DNA from: Dehalogenimonas sp. THU2 | GTDB lineage: Bacteria > Chloroflexota > Dehalococcoidia > Dehalococcoidales > Dehalococcoidaceae | NCBI RefSeq assembly: GCF_039749495.1 | Contig: NZ_JBDLLU010000012.1 | Span: 1 to 64,000 of the forward strand | DNA length: 64,000 nt | Direction: 5' to 3' | Shown here: positions 40,695 through 49,885 of the stretch, piece by piece | How positions within the stretch are numbered: position 1 is the first letter of the stretch | How the letters are laid out: each line of letters starts with the position of its first letter | The notes under the pieces: generated by a model | The model's input: only the letters and a program-made list of their open reading frames with translations | Database searches by the model: none | Told to the model about the DNA's origin: nothing | Translations under genes and position numbers: made by a program

Positions 40695-42914
40695 TTGAAA
40701 ACCGATATATTATCAGGTCTGAATCCCGCCCAACGAAAAGCCGCCGAGGCTATCGACGGCCCTGTGCTCATCCTGGCAGGTCCCGGCTCCGGCAAGACCC
40801 GTGTCATCACTTACCGTATCGCTTACCTGGTGCAGGTGGTCGGGATAAACCCTCATCATATCCTTGCCGTCACTTTCACCAACAAGGCGGCTCGGGAGAT
40901 GAAGGAGCGCCTGGAAAAACTTACGCCCGGCTCGGTCAAAAACATGACCATGGGTACCTTCCATGCCATCTGCGCCGGTATCCTCCGGCGCGACGGCGAG
41001 GCCATCGGCATAGAGCGGGAGTTCGTCATCTTCGACGCCGACGATCAGGAAAAGCTCCTGAAACAGGCTGCAATCGAAACCGACATAGATCCCAAAAAGT
41101 TCCCGCTGAAGAAGATCGCCGGAGCCATCAGCCAGGCCAAGAGTCAAATGATAACGCCGGAAAAGCTCAGGGAACAGGGTAAGGATTACTTCGACGAGAT
41201 CGTGTCCCGCATGTACGAACGCTATGAGAAAATGCTGCGGCAGAACAATGCCGTCGATTTCGATGATCTGCTATTAAAAACCGTATTTCTCTTCAAACGG
41301 CAACCACAGATATTGAAACGCTACCAGGAACGCTACGTGCACATCATGGTAGACGAGTTCCAGGACACCAACCTGGTGCAGTACGAATTGGTGAAACTGC
41401 TTGCAGCGCACCACCGTAATATCGCCGTGGTCGGGGATCCGGACCAGTCGATCTACTCCTGGCGCGCGGCGGATCTCAGAAACGTTTTCAACTTCGAGCG
41501 GGACTTTCCCGACGCCCAGATACATTACCTGGAGCAGAATTACCGCTCCACCGCTAAAATCCTCGAGGCGGCTTCCAGCATCATCGCCGACAACCGCGCC
41601 CGTAAAGACATCAAGTTGTGGACGGAGAACGAACCGGGAGAACCGGTTTGCATCATCGAAGCTTACAATGAGCAGGAAGAAGCGCAGATGGTTGTGCGGG
41701 AGTCGGAACGCCTGACTGCCACCGGAAAATACCGGCTGGCCGATCTGGCCATTTTGTACCGCACCAACGCCCAAAGCCGTGCCCTGGAAGAAGCTTTCAT
41801 CCGCTACGGGGTACCCTACAAATTGGTAGCCGGTACCCGATTCTACGAACGCCGGGAAGTCAAAGATCTTATCGCCTATTTCCGCCTGATCCACAATCCC
41901 GCCGACAGTGTCAGCCTGATGCGTATCATCAACGTGCCGCCGCGGGGACTGGGAGAGCGTTCCATCGTGGAGATGCAGGCCTGGGCAAGGGAAAAGGATA
42001 TCTCCTTTTATGAGGCGCTCGACCTGGCTGCCTCCAGCGCCGAAAAACCGCCACTCAACTCCCGCGCCCTGGCGTCGTTTGATCTCTTTTTCAGCACCAT
42101 CAGATCACTCATCGAAACCAGTAAAACTGCGTCCCTGATGGAACTTTTCGACTTAGTTTTGGAGAAAAGCGGCTATCAGCTTTACATGAAGGCACAGCCG
42201 GACGGTGAGGAAAGACTGGAAAACATCGCCGAGTTGCGCACCGTGGCCGAGCAGTTTAATGATCTGCCACCTGGAGAGGCGCTGTCGCCTTTTCTTGAGA
42301 GTGTCAGCCTGGTCTCGGATGTGGATAACCTGGACGAAACCGAAGGCGGTGTTACGCTCATCACCCTGCACCAGGCCAAAGGCCTCGAATTCCCGGTGGT
42401 CTTCATCGTAGGCCTTGAAGAGGGGGTTCTACCGCACTTCCGTTCCTTGGACGATCCGACCCAAATGGAGGAGGAACGGCGACTATGCTATGTCGGCGTT
42501 ACCCGAGCCAAGCGGAGGTTGTACCTCTTACGTGCTTTCCGCCGCAGCCTCATGGGCGGCAGTATGACCAACCCGCCGTCGCGATTTCTCGACGCTATCC
42601 CGTCGCATGTGACCGCTGAGGGAGGCATCCGTGAGGAAGCACCTAAACCGCAACCCGTGCAGAAAAAATTGTACGAATACTCCACCCGGCCGCCTCAACC
42701 CCAGGTGCAAACCCGTCGTCCGGTAACATCCTCGACCAACAATCTGCTCCCGCCTCCATTTAAAACCGGCGACAAGGTCAGTCATCCCGTCTTTGGCTAT
42801 GGTGTGGTGATCAGCACCCTACCAGTGAAAAGCGACCATGAGATCGTGGTATCGTTCAAAACGGATGGTTTGAAGAAACTGCTTCTAAGTTTTGCGAAAC
42901 TGACGAAAGTCTAA
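40695..42914 (+). CDS. UvrD/PcrA-type superfamily 1 DNA helicase
   Basis: An ATP-driven 3'-5' DNA helicase of nucleotide-excision and recombination repair. Walker A is AGPGSGKT (28-35); motif II is VDEFQDTN; then GDPDQSIYSWRAA, LEQNYRST, TLHQAKGLEFPVVF and the late VTRAKRRLYL motif. The 739-aa protein ends with a linker rich in Pro/Gln and a C-terminal KTGDKVSHPVFGYGVV Tudor-like domain that contacts RNA polymerase in PcrA. The start is TTG with no ribosome-binding site; the perfect -10 lies only nine bases upstream. Confidence 0.93.
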   Translation: MKTDILSGLNPAQRKAAEAIDGPVLILAGPGSGKTRVITYRIAYLVQVVGINPHHILAVTFTNKAAREMKERLEKLTPGSVKNMTMGTFHAICAGILRRDGEAIGIEREFVIFDADDQEKLLKQAAIETDIDPKKFPLKKIAGAISQAKSQMITPEKLREQGKDYFDEIVSRMYERYEKMLRQNNAVDFDDLLLKTVFLFKRQPQILKRYQERYVHIMVDEFQDTNLVQYELVKLLAAHHRNIAVVGDPDQSIYSWRAADLRNVFNFERDFPDAQIHYLEQNYRSTAKILEAASSIIADNRARKDIKLWTENEPGEPVCIIEAYNEQEEAQMVVRESERLTATGKYRLADLAILYRTNAQSRALEEAFIRYGVPYKLVAGTRFYERREVKDLIAYFRLIHNPADSVSLMRIINVPPRGLGERSIVEMQAWAREKDISFYEALDLAASSAEKPPLNSRALASFDLFFSTIRSLIETSKTASLMELFDLVLEKSGYQLYMKAQPDGEERLENIAELRTVAEQFNDLPPGEALSPFLESVSLVSDVDNLDETEGGVTLITLHQAKGLEFPVVFIVGLEEGVLPHFRSLDDPTQMEEERRLCYVGVTRAKRRLYLLRAFRRSLMGGSMTNPPSRFLDAIPSHVTAEGGIREEAPKPQPVQKKLYEYSTRPPQPQVQTRRPVTSSTNNLLPPPFKTGDKVSHPVFGYGVVISTLPVKSDHEIVVSFKTDGLKKLLLSFAKLTKV

Positions 42915-43051
42915 GTCAAAGCCAATTTTTCTCGGATGGCAATGCCCCATTCCGCCCCACAGTACTAATGACATGGCTTGAATATACTTAAGTACCATTG
43001 ACGGCGATGAGTCCGGCTGGTACTTTTATATATAGTAGTGGGGGAAGAGAT

Positions 43052-44131
43052 ATGACTGTACCTTTAGAGAAACTATTGGAATTCATCGTTGCCCGGAACG
43101 CCACCGACCTCCACCTCACTGTTCCGTCTGTTCCAGTATTGCGCATCGACGGCGAACTGATTCCTTTACCGGAAATACCTCCGCTAACACCGGAGGAGAT
43201 CGAAAAAATATTTGAGCGTATCACCACCGAAGATCAACGCTCAGTCTTCAAAGAACGCCGGGAATTGGATTTCACCTACAGCATGAGTGGCATATCTCGA
43301 TTTCGCGTTAGCGCCTTACGCCAACGCGGTTCCATCAGCCTGGCGATCCGGCCGGTTCCCTTTAAGATACCCAGTATCGATGAGTTGGAACTGCCTCAGA
43401 TTTGTAAATCACTGGTAACGAAACCTCGAGGCCTGATTTTGGTTACGGGAGCGGCGGGTACGGGAAAATCCACTACCCTTGCGGCCATGATTAACCATCT
43501 CAACGAGATAGTGAAACGGAACATCGTCACGGTGGAAGATCCTATCGAATTCCTTTTTCCCAACAAGCAGTGCCTTATCCGTCAACGCGATCTTGGCGAC
43601 GATACCCATTCTTTTTCCAAAGCACTGATCCACAACCTTCGACACGATCCCGACGTTCTGGTGATCGGTGAGATGCGGGATCTTGACACCATGAGCACCG
43701 CCATTACCGCCGCTGAAACCGGTCACCTGGTGATCGCTACATTACATACAGTTGATGCCGCACAGACCATCGACCGTGTTGTAGATGTGTTTCCACCGGA
43801 GCAGCAGCGGCAGGTCCGTTATCAGTTGTCCCAGGTGCTTCTAGCTGTCCTTTCGCAACGGTTGTTACACCGGGCCAGAGGCGGACGAATCGCCGCTTTT
43901 GAGATAATGCTCAATAATCCGGTGGTTTCTCGGCTCATCCGCGAGGAGAAGATATTTGACTTGCAGGCTAATATCGAAGTCAGTCTTAAAGAAGGCATGC
44001 AAACCATGGATCAGGCATTGGCTGATCTTATTAAGCGCAAGGTGATTACTCGCGATGAAGGCATGCTCTACAGCACCATGCCATCCAGGCTGCAACAACT
44101 ATTACAGGCGGAGCGAGGAACGGTCTATTAG
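43052..44131 (+). CDS. PilT-like twitching-motility ATPase (orphan)
   Basis: A secretion/retraction ATPase of the PilT/GspE superfamily. Walker A is GAAGTGKST (133-141), VEDPIEFLF forms the Asp-box region, GEMRD Walker B and IATLHTVDA the His-box. There is an N-terminal PilT-type domain (ARNATDLHLTVPSVPVLRIDGEL). I chose the ATG at 43052, after GGGGGAAGAG, over an upstream in-frame start that lacks one. It is 359 aa, normal for PilT. No other pilus genes lie nearby, so whether it drives pilus retraction is unclear. A GTACCA/TGGTAC hairpin sits in its leader at about 42990-43022. Confidence 0.87.
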   Translation: MTVPLEKLLEFIVARNATDLHLTVPSVPVLRIDGELIPLPEIPPLTPEEIEKIFERITTEDQRSVFKERRELDFTYSMSGISRFRVSALRQRGSISLAIRPVPFKIPSIDELELPQICKSLVTKPRGLILVTGAAGTGKSTTLAAMINHLNEIVKRNIVTVEDPIEFLFPNKQCLIRQRDLGDDTHSFSKALIHNLRHDPDVLVIGEMRDLDTMSTAITAAETGHLVIATLHTVDAAQTIDRVVDVFPPEQQRQVRYQLSQVLLAVLSQRLLHRARGGRIAAFEIMLNNPVVSRLIREEKIFDLQANIEVSLKEGMQTMDQALADLIKRKVITRDEGMLYSTMPSRLQQLLQAERGTVY

Positions 44132-44154
44132 ATTCACCCTACACCAATCAGCGA

Positions 44155-44901
44155 TTATCTTCCATCATCACCGTAGTCGAACAGAGACTCCACGTTTGCC
44201 AATATCCGGTCGGCGATGATTGCCAGAAAAGCCGCGGGCACCACTCCCTGCAGGATATAGGCGATGTTGTCCTGCACCAGCCCGGCGACTACCGGCGAAC
44301 CGAGGCCACCGGCGCCGATGACGGCGCCAATCATAGCCGTGCCGATGTTTATGATGACCGATATACGGATACCGGCTATTATCACACGGGCAGCCAGGGG
44401 TATCTCGATTCTGAAAAGGGCCTGGGGGCGGCTCATACCCAGGCCGTAAGCAGCGTCCAGGGAAGCTGCCGGTACCGCTTGGAGACCGGCGATGGTGTTC
44501 CTGACCACTGGCAGCATGCCGTAAAGAAAAAGTGCGAAAACGGTAGGCTTGAGACCGAACCCCAGCACCGGCACTGCAAGGGCCAGCACCGCGACCGGCG
44601 GAAAAGTTTGCCCGATAGAAACCAGGTTATTCGCTATCGGCTGAAAACTCAGACCGGAACGCCTTGTTACCCAAATACCCAGGGGTAACCCAACCGCGAT
44701 CGTCATGCCGCTGGAAATAGCTACCAGTTTAAGGTGCTCACCGGTAAGTTGTACTAGCGAGGCACGGAGATAGACAACCTGCGCCTCGTCCGGAAAAAAA
44801 TACCGCAGAGCACTTTGCCACCACTCCGGATTGGCGATGATAATGCCGAACAGGAAGATGGCCAGACCCAGTAGAACCCAGGCTCGAAGGCGCTGTTTCA
44901 C
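44155..44901 (-). CDS. Osmoprotectant ABC transporter permease (second)
   Basis: A membrane subunit of a glycine-betaine/choline/carnitine-type importer (OpuC/OsmW/YehW family). The 248-aa protein has an N-terminal helix and about six hydrophobic segments, with the inner-membrane EAA-like loop AAYGLGMSRPQALFRIEIPLAARVI for the ATPase. It overlaps the ATPase gene by 4 nt and is the last gene of the operon. It pairs with the larger permease upstream. Confidence 0.9.
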   Translation of the reverse strand: MKQRLRAWVLLGLAIFLFGIIIANPEWWQSALRYFFPDEAQVVYLRASLVQLTGEHLKLVAISSGMTIAVGLPLGIWVTRRSGLSFQPIANNLVSIGQTFPPVAVLALAVPVLGFGLKPTVFALFLYGMLPVVRNTIAGLQAVPAASLDAAYGLGMSRPQALFRIEIPLAARVIIAGIRISVIINIGTAMIGAVIGAGGLGSPVVAGLVQDNIAYILQGVVPAAFLAIIADRILANVESLFDYGDDGR

Positions 44902-46004
44902 GGTTCAGTCTCGGCGGTGGCTTTTTCGACATCGCTCATGCGCACTTCACCTAATAAACGCTCTTCACTATCAACCACCGGCAAATTCTTGATGCCCTGG
45001 CTAAGCATTCGCGACAACGCTTCCCTGAATGATGCCGTGTCGGTCACCGCCAGGTCTGCCACCGCCACTTTCTCCATGACATCCGCCGAGAATACGCCTG
45101 GTTTCAACGCCGTCCGATCCAGCCAGCCAATCAACCGACTATCCCTGCCGGTGACCCACACCCAGCGACAAGAAAGGCAGGCTGAGGCGGCTTCATCAGC
45201 AGTGGCATCGATCATTACCGAGGGCGCAGGGTGGATAAAAGGCCTAATGCTAATGCGGGACAACCGCTTAAGAGCCCGGTCTGAACCCACAAAGTCATGG
45301 ACGAATTTATCAGCCGGTTTACTTAAAATTGCCTCCGGTGTGTCAAACTGCACGAGTTCTCCAGCTCGCATGATGGCGATCCGATCAGCCAGGCGGATGG
45401 CTTCGTCGAGATCGTGAGTGACCAGAATGACCGTTTTCTTAAGCTGGCGCTGGATATCCAGGAACTGTCCCTGGAGCCGTTCGCGGGTTAACGGGTCAAC
45501 CGCTCCGAACGGTTCGTCCATCAGCAGTATCGGAGGATCGGCGGCTAGCGCCCGGGCCACACCGATCCGCTGGGCTTCACCGCCGGATAACTGGTGAGGG
45601 TATTTCCCGGCGTAGGTGTCCGGCTTGAGACCTACCAGTTTCAAAAGCTCACTTACCCGATTGGCGATCCGGTATTTATCCCAATTCAGAAGTTCCGGTA
45701 CTACCGAAATATTGCCGGCTACCGTCATATGCGGAAAAAGCCCGACGCTCTGGATGGCGTAACCGATGGACCGTCTTAAATCTTCCGGTTTGCGGGCGCC
45801 GACATCCTGCCCGTCAATTATTATCCGGCCGGAGGAGGGCTCTATCAAACGATTGATCATGCGTAAAGTCGTGGTTTTACCGCATCCCGAGGGACCGATA
45901 AGCACAACTACTTCTCCGCTTTCAACGGTGAGTGACAGGCGATCAACCGCCGGTACGCTTGCCTGTGGGTATTTTTTAGTGAGTGTTATCAGTTCGATCA
46001 TCAA
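44898..46004 (-). CDS. Osmoprotectant ABC transporter ATPase with CBS domains
   Basis: The energy subunit of the importer. Walker A is GPSGCGKTTT, signature LSGGEAQRIGVARAL, and Walker B LLMDEPFGAVD. After about residue 240 a tandem CBS-type region follows (a first degenerate unit, then ADLAVTDTASFREALSRML and NLPVVDSEERLLGEV), which in OpuA/OpuC senses ionic strength or nucleotides. The length is 368 aa. Its start overlaps the upstream permease by 4 nt. Confidence 0.93.
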   Translation of the reverse strand: MMIELITLTKKYPQASVPAVDRLSLTVESGEVVVLIGPSGCGKTTTLRMINRLIEPSSGRIIIDGQDVGARKPEDLRRSIGYAIQSVGLFPHMTVAGNISVVPELLNWDKYRIANRVSELLKLVGLKPDTYAGKYPHQLSGGEAQRIGVARALAADPPILLMDEPFGAVDPLTRERLQGQFLDIQRQLKKTVILVTHDLDEAIRLADRIAIMRAGELVQFDTPEAILSKPADKFVHDFVGSDRALKRLSRISIRPFIHPAPSVMIDATADEAASACLSCRWVWVTGRDSRLIGWLDRTALKPGVFSADVMEKVAVADLAVTDTASFREALSRMLSQGIKNLPVVDSEERLLGEVRMSDVEKATAETEP

Positions 46005-47191
46005 TCGCTCCGTTTCAAGCCTCGAGGTGACCCCAGGTTAACCGCCAAACGCATCAATCCGTCTACTACCACCGCCATGAAGATAATGGGCAGTGTCCCC
46101 AGCAGTATCATGTCCGGCGCCGCCTGCCCCAGGCCTTGAAAAATGAACCACCCTAGACCGCCGGCTCCGATGAGCGCCGCCACCGCCGCCAGACCGACAG
46201 CCTGAACCGAAGCGATACGCAGACCTTCCAGCACCAATGGGGTTGCCAGCGGAATTTCTATACGCCGGAAAAGCTGGCTGCGGCTCATGCCCATGCCCCG
46301 GCCGGCTTCGAGGACGCCCGGATCGATCTGGCGCAGGCTGATATAGGTGTTGCGGACGATGGGCAGCAGGGAATAGATGAACAGCGCGATAATGGCCGGC
46401 GCCGCCCCGATACCACGTATACCCAATTCACGTAATACCGGGAATTGGAAGGACAACGCCGACAGCGGGGCGATCAACAGGCCAAAAAGCGCCAGGCTGG
46501 GTATGGTCTGAGTAATATTGGTCACGCCAAAGATATACTTTTCCGCTTTGCGCTGCCGCGCCGCCCAGATGCCCAACAGCACCCCTCCCAGGCTGGCCGC
46601 GGCCACGCTGATCGTTACCAGAAAAATGTGTCGTCCCAGTTCCTGACCGAAGCGTTCCTGTTGAGCGATGTATTCCCGCATTACGGATAGCTGATCGAAG
46701 GCGCCGCCCAGAATCATGGCCAGCAAGACAGCGACACCTGTGACGGCTACCAGGCGCTGTGCCCATGGTGTGGCGGACAGTCCCCGGTAAGCTGCGAAAA
46801 TTACGATGTAAGACGCAAAAAGGGTAAGCCACACGCCGCCACCCAGCGATACCCGGGCTGAGGCGGCAGACCCTTCCAGCAGGTTAGAGCTCGTGATGCT
46901 GACAAGGACGGAGCTGGCGATCAAAATGACACTAACCGAAATCCCTAACGCCAGGTATACGCGTCTCCCCCGCCGGCTCAGCGCCAGGCTCAGGCAAATA
47001 ATCCACAGGGTCAGGAGTAGCAGCGTACCGCCCCAGCCGGCAGCCGAGTGCAAATTCAGATAATCCCCTTCAGCCAGCCGGTTGGCTTTCAAGGTGAACC
47101 ACCCGGCAGCCAGCGATCCGAGGCCGAACAAACTGCCAGTAAGAGCCACTTTATCAGCGCCCGATATTAGCGAGGACAGACTGAGTCTCAA
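46001..47191 (-). CDS. Osmoprotectant ABC transporter permease (first, extended)
   Basis: A 396-aa permease of the same family as the last gene. The C-terminal 220 residues form the transporter domain (coupling loop EAGRGMGMSRSQLFRRIEIPLATPLV). The N-terminal 170 residues add four or five hydrophobic segments with no clear family, as in YehY-type permeases. It lies 15 nt after the binding-protein gene. Confidence 0.9.
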   Translation of the reverse strand: MRLSLSSLISGADKVALTGSLFGLGSLAAGWFTLKANRLAEGDYLNLHSAAGWGGTLLLLTLWIICLSLALSRRGRRVYLALGISVSVILIASSVLVSITSSNLLEGSAASARVSLGGGVWLTLFASYIVIFAAYRGLSATPWAQRLVAVTGVAVLLAMILGGAFDQLSVMREYIAQQERFGQELGRHIFLVTISVAAASLGGVLLGIWAARQRKAEKYIFGVTNITQTIPSLALFGLLIAPLSALSFQFPVLRELGIRGIGAAPAIIALFIYSLLPIVRNTYISLRQIDPGVLEAGRGMGMSRSQLFRRIEIPLATPLVLEGLRIASVQAVGLAAVAALIGAGGLGWFIFQGLGQAAPDMILLGTLPIIFMAVVVDGLMRLAVNLGSPRGLKRSD

Positions 47192-47206
47192 AATTTTAAG
47201 CTCGGC

Positions 47207-48127
47207 TTATTTTAGGAAACCCTTTGATTCCAGGTAGGCTTTGGCGACCGCCGCGGCCGACTCCCCGTCAACGACGATTTTGCCGTTAAGAGTTCGTAAG
47301 GTTACCAAGTCCAGCGAGCGGAAGACCGGATCGAGGATGTCGGCGATCTCCGGATACTGGGCTAGTACCGAACCGCGGACGATGGGTGCCGGTTCATAAA
47401 CCGGTTGGACGCCGCGGGGATCGGTCAACACCACCAGGTTGAAAGCATCGATGCCGCCATCTGTGCCGTAGGCCATGGCGGCGTTTACCCCGTCGGTGCC
47501 GAGGGAGGCGGCCTGCTCGGTCTGGGCCGTATCGCCGCTGCCCACGATGATTGTCTGGACGGGCTCAAGGCTAAAGCCGTAGGCTGCCTGAAAAGCGGGC
47601 ATGGCCACCTCGCTGTCGAAGAATTCGGCGGAACCAGCCAACTTGAAATTACCTCCATCGTTTACATAGGCGGCCAGATCGTCCAGCGAGGTCAGGTTGG
47701 CGCTTTGGGCTAGTTCCCTGGTCACGGCTATAGCCCAAGTGTTGTTGGCTGGCGCCGAGGACAGCCATTCGATGTCGTTCGCGGCCTTGTCTAGTTCCTT
47801 GACCCGTTGCCAGCCTTGCTGGGCGTTATGCCACACGGTTGAATTAGTTTCGTCAAAAAAGAAGGCACCGTTGCCGGTGTATTCTGGGTAGATGTCAATC
47901 TCACTGGAAATGATGGCGTTTCTCACTATGGAAGTCGCCCCGGTGCCGGTCCGATCATTAACGTCGAAGCCGTTATCACGCAGCATAAGGACGATCATCT
48001 GTCCCAAAAGAGCGCCCTCGGTATCGATTTTGGAACCGACAGTGATTGTTCCTTTTGCAGAACATCCTGTGGCGATGAATGCCAATATGGTAACCATCAC
48101 CAAGGCGAAACAAAGTAGCTTTTTCAT
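47207..48127 (-). CDS. Osmoprotectant-binding lipoprotein
   Basis: The substrate-binding subunit (OpuCC/OsmX type). The signal peptide ends in the lipobox IATGC, so Cys22 is the predicted lipid-modified residue. The type II periplasmic-binding-protein fold begins ITVGSKIDTEGALLGQM, with DIYPEYTGNGAFF and AMAYGTDGGIDAFNLVVLTDP as family blocks. The length is 306 aa. It is the first gene of the operon, behind AAGGAGG and a strong promoter. The ligand is probably a betaine-type solute but cannot be fixed from sequence. Confidence 0.92.
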   Translation of the reverse strand: MKKLLCFALVMVTILAFIATGCSAKGTITVGSKIDTEGALLGQMIVLMLRDNGFDVNDRTGTGATSIVRNAIISSEIDIYPEYTGNGAFFFDETNSTVWHNAQQGWQRVKELDKAANDIEWLSSAPANNTWAIAVTRELAQSANLTSLDDLAAYVNDGGNFKLAGSAEFFDSEVAMPAFQAAYGFSLEPVQTIIVGSGDTAQTEQAASLGTDGVNAAMAYGTDGGIDAFNLVVLTDPRGVQPVYEPAPIVRGSVLAQYPEIADILDPVFRSLDLVTLRTLNGKIVVDGESAAAVAKAYLESKGFLK

Positions 48128-48173
48128 CGAACCTCCTTGTATTTCGGCAGGACTCGTAAGCCCCTTCTTTCAA

Positions 48174-48202
48174 AATGTATTGGTATTTATAGGTAATGTC
48201 AA
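48174..48202 (-). promoter_or_regulatory. Sigma70-type promoter for the osmoprotectant operon
   Basis: On the minus strand a perfect TTGACA (48202-48197), 17 bp, then TACATT (48179-48174), about 47 nt before the ATG. Confidence 0.75.
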
Positions 48203-48223
48203 CGTCTTCTGAAATACAGACCC

Positions 48224-48252
48224 TTGCCTCGACTAACCCACCCTGTTATAAT
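48224..48252 (+). promoter_or_regulatory. Sigma70-type promoter for the pyr operon
   Basis: TTGCCT (48224-48229), 17 bp, then a perfect TATAAT (48247-48252). The start near 48259 gives a leader of about 110 nt that contains the PyrR attenuator. It is divergent from the osmoprotectant promoter. Confidence 0.75.
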
Positions 48253-48275
48253 GATACTAATTTAATAAACGCCCA

Positions 48276-48308
48276 CCTTTAACGAACAGTCCTGTGAGGC
48301 TGGCAAGG
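48276..48308 (+). promoter_or_regulatory. PyrR-binding loop (anti-antiterminator)
   Basis: AGTCCTGTGAGGCT (48288-48301) matches the PyrR RNA consensus ARUCCNGNGAGGYU at every position. It is flanked by CCTT (48276-48279) and AAGG (48305-48308), plus CAG/CTG, which close the hairpin. In other bacteria UMP-bound PyrR stabilises this hairpin and favours termination. Confidence 0.9.
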
Positions 48309-48346
48309 GAATCGGGAATGGTCGCGCTTATGCACCTCTTGCCGGC
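48299..48346 (+). promoter_or_regulatory. Predicted antiterminator of the pyr leader
   Basis: GCTGGCAAG (48299-48307) can pair with CTTGCCGGC (48338-48346) over nine positions with one G-U pair. This pairing is mutually exclusive with both the PyrR hairpin and the terminator, completing a three-state attenuator. Confidence 0.75.
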
Positions 48347-48368
48347 AAAGGTTGGTAAGAGGTTTTTT
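48334..48368 (+). terminator. Attenuator terminator before pyrR
   Basis: ACCTCTTGCC (48334-48343) pairs with GGTAAGAGGT (48354-48363), with one G-U pair, around a 10-nt loop. T63-T68 form the U-run, and the pyrR ATG follows at 48370. Confidence 0.88.
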
Positions 48369-48369
48369 A

Positions 48370-48915
48370 ATGCCCGAAAAAACGGTAATGACCGCCGAGG
48401 ACATGCGACGGACGTTGTCACGCATCGCGCACGAGATCGCCGAACGAAACAAAGACACCTCATCACTGGTGCTGGTGGGCATGCGCACCCGCGGTGTACC
48501 GCTGGCTGATCGATTGGCGTCGCTGATCAGCGAATTCGAGGGTGTCAAAGTGCCGGTGGGAGCACTCGATTTCAGCTTATACCGCGATGACCTGAACCGG
48601 GGCAATTTTAACCCCCAGGTCAAATCCACCGATATTCCGGTCAGCATCGACGACAAGGTCATCATCCTGGTGGATGACGTGCTGTACACCGGACGCTCCA
48701 CTCGCGCCTCGATGGACGCACTCATCGACTTCGGACGGCCGCGGGTCATCCAATTGGCGGTTCTAATCGACCGCGGCCACCGGGAACTTCCGATCCGCGC
48801 CGATTATGTGGGCAAGAATATCCCTTCCGCCGCCACCGAGAATATCAGGGTAAAGCTGGCCGAAATCGACCAAATTGATGAAGTGGTCATTTCATCCGGT
48901 GAGCGGCATGGTTAA
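48370..48915 (+). CDS. pyrR: PyrR bifunctional regulator / uracil phosphoribosyltransferase
   Basis: An RNA-binding attenuation protein of pyrimidine genes that also has weak UPRTase activity. The PRPP loop is [16 protein letters not shown], with the long flexible-loop region FSLYRDDL nearby and the C-terminal [10 protein letters not shown] family block. I chose the ATG at 48370, directly after the attenuator terminator, with AGAGG upstream; the frame also opens at 48352, but that would place the start inside the terminator. The product is 181 aa. It is the first gene of pyrR-B-C-carAB-K. Confidence 0.95.
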   Translation: MPEKTVMTAEDMRRTLSRIAHEIAERNKDTSSLVLVGMRTRGVPLADRLASLISEFEGVKVPVGALDFSLYRDDLNRGNFNPQVKSTDIPVSIDDKVIILVDDVLYTGRSTRASMDALIDFGRPRVIQLAVLIDRGHRELPIRADYVGKNIPSAATENIRVKLAEIDQIDEVVISSGERHG

Positions 48916-49885
48916 CGAAACGATCGCACCATCGAGAACCAGCGACTGGAATCATCGTCACTTGCTGGACGTGGACGACTTCACGCCGGAGGAGTTCGAG
49001 TTGGTCTTCCGAACCGCCGACGCCATGAGCGAAATCCTGGCCCGCCCGATTAAAAAGGTGCCGGCGCTCCGCGGCCAGACGGTGGTCAACCTCTTCTACG
49101 AAAACAGCACCCGCACCCGCGCGTCTTTTGAGATCGCCGCCAAAAACCTGTCTGCCGACGTGCTTAATATCACCGCTTCGGCATCGAGCGTCGCCAAGGG
49201 CGAGAGCCTGATCGATACGTTAAAAACCCTCGAGGCTTTGGGAGCTAACATCATCGTCATGCGACACCTTCACTCCGGCGCGCCTTACCTGGCCGCCAAA
49301 CACAGTAAGGCCAATATTATCAACGCCGGCGACGGCTGGCACGCCCACCCCACACAGGCGCTACTCGACCTCTTCACTATCCGGAAACACAAAGGCAGCC
49401 TCAATGGACTCAAAGCAACCATCGTCGGTGATGTCCGCCACAGCCGGGTGGCCCACTCCAACATCTGGGGCATGACACGGCTCGGTATGGAAGTCACCGT
49501 CTGCGGACCGCCGACGCTGCTGCCTTACGGCCTCGATGAACCCGGCGAATATTTCCCCAAGACAAAAGTCGAGACCGATGTCGAAAAGGCGATCGAAGGC
49601 GCTGACGTGGTCATGGCTTTGAGATTACAGCGGGAACGCCAGCAGAGCGGTTTGCTGCCTTCCGTACGCGAGTACATTCAGCGCTATCAAATAACCCCCG
49701 GACGGCTGAAAAAGGCGGCTAAAGGCGTGCTGGTGATGCACCCCGGTCCGGTCAATGAAGACATCGAACTGGCGACGGAATCGGCTTACGGTGAGCAATC
49801 GGTGATCAACGAGCAAGTTCAAAACGGCGTAGCGGTACGTATGGCTATCCTGTATCTCCTTAGCGGCAGGCAGAGTGAACTATGA
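48908..49885 (+). CDS. pyrB: Aspartate carbamoyltransferase, catalytic chain
   Basis: Makes carbamoyl aspartate in the second step of UMP synthesis. The carbamoyl-phosphate motif is [22 protein letters not shown] and [12 protein letters not shown] are also conserved. The ATG at 48908 lies inside the last codons of pyrR and yields the right N-terminus (325 aa); the longer frame from 48875 does not look natural. No regulatory pyrI follows, which is usual for Gram-positive-type operons. Confidence 0.96.
   Translation: MVNETIAPSRTSDWNHRHLLDVDDFTPEEFELVFRTADAMSEILARPIKKVPALRGQTVVNLFYENSTRTRASFEIAAKNLSADVLNITASASSVAKGESLIDTLKTLEALGANIIVMRHLHSGAPYLAAKHSKANIINAGDGWHAHPTQALLDLFTIRKHKGSLNGLKATIVGDVRHSRVAHSNIWGMTRLGMEVTVCGPPTLLPYGLDEPGEYFPKTKVETDVEKAIEGADVVMALRLQRERQQSGLLPSVREYIQRYQITPGRLKKAAKGVLVMHPGPVNEDIELATESAYGEQSVINEQVQNGVAVRMAILYLLSGRQSEL

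Noticed and set aside
42985-43022. Riboswitch in the PilT leader
   Set aside because: GTACCA/TGGTAC closes a small hairpin, but the inner sequence fits no riboswitch consensus I know, including the cyclic-di-GMP type.
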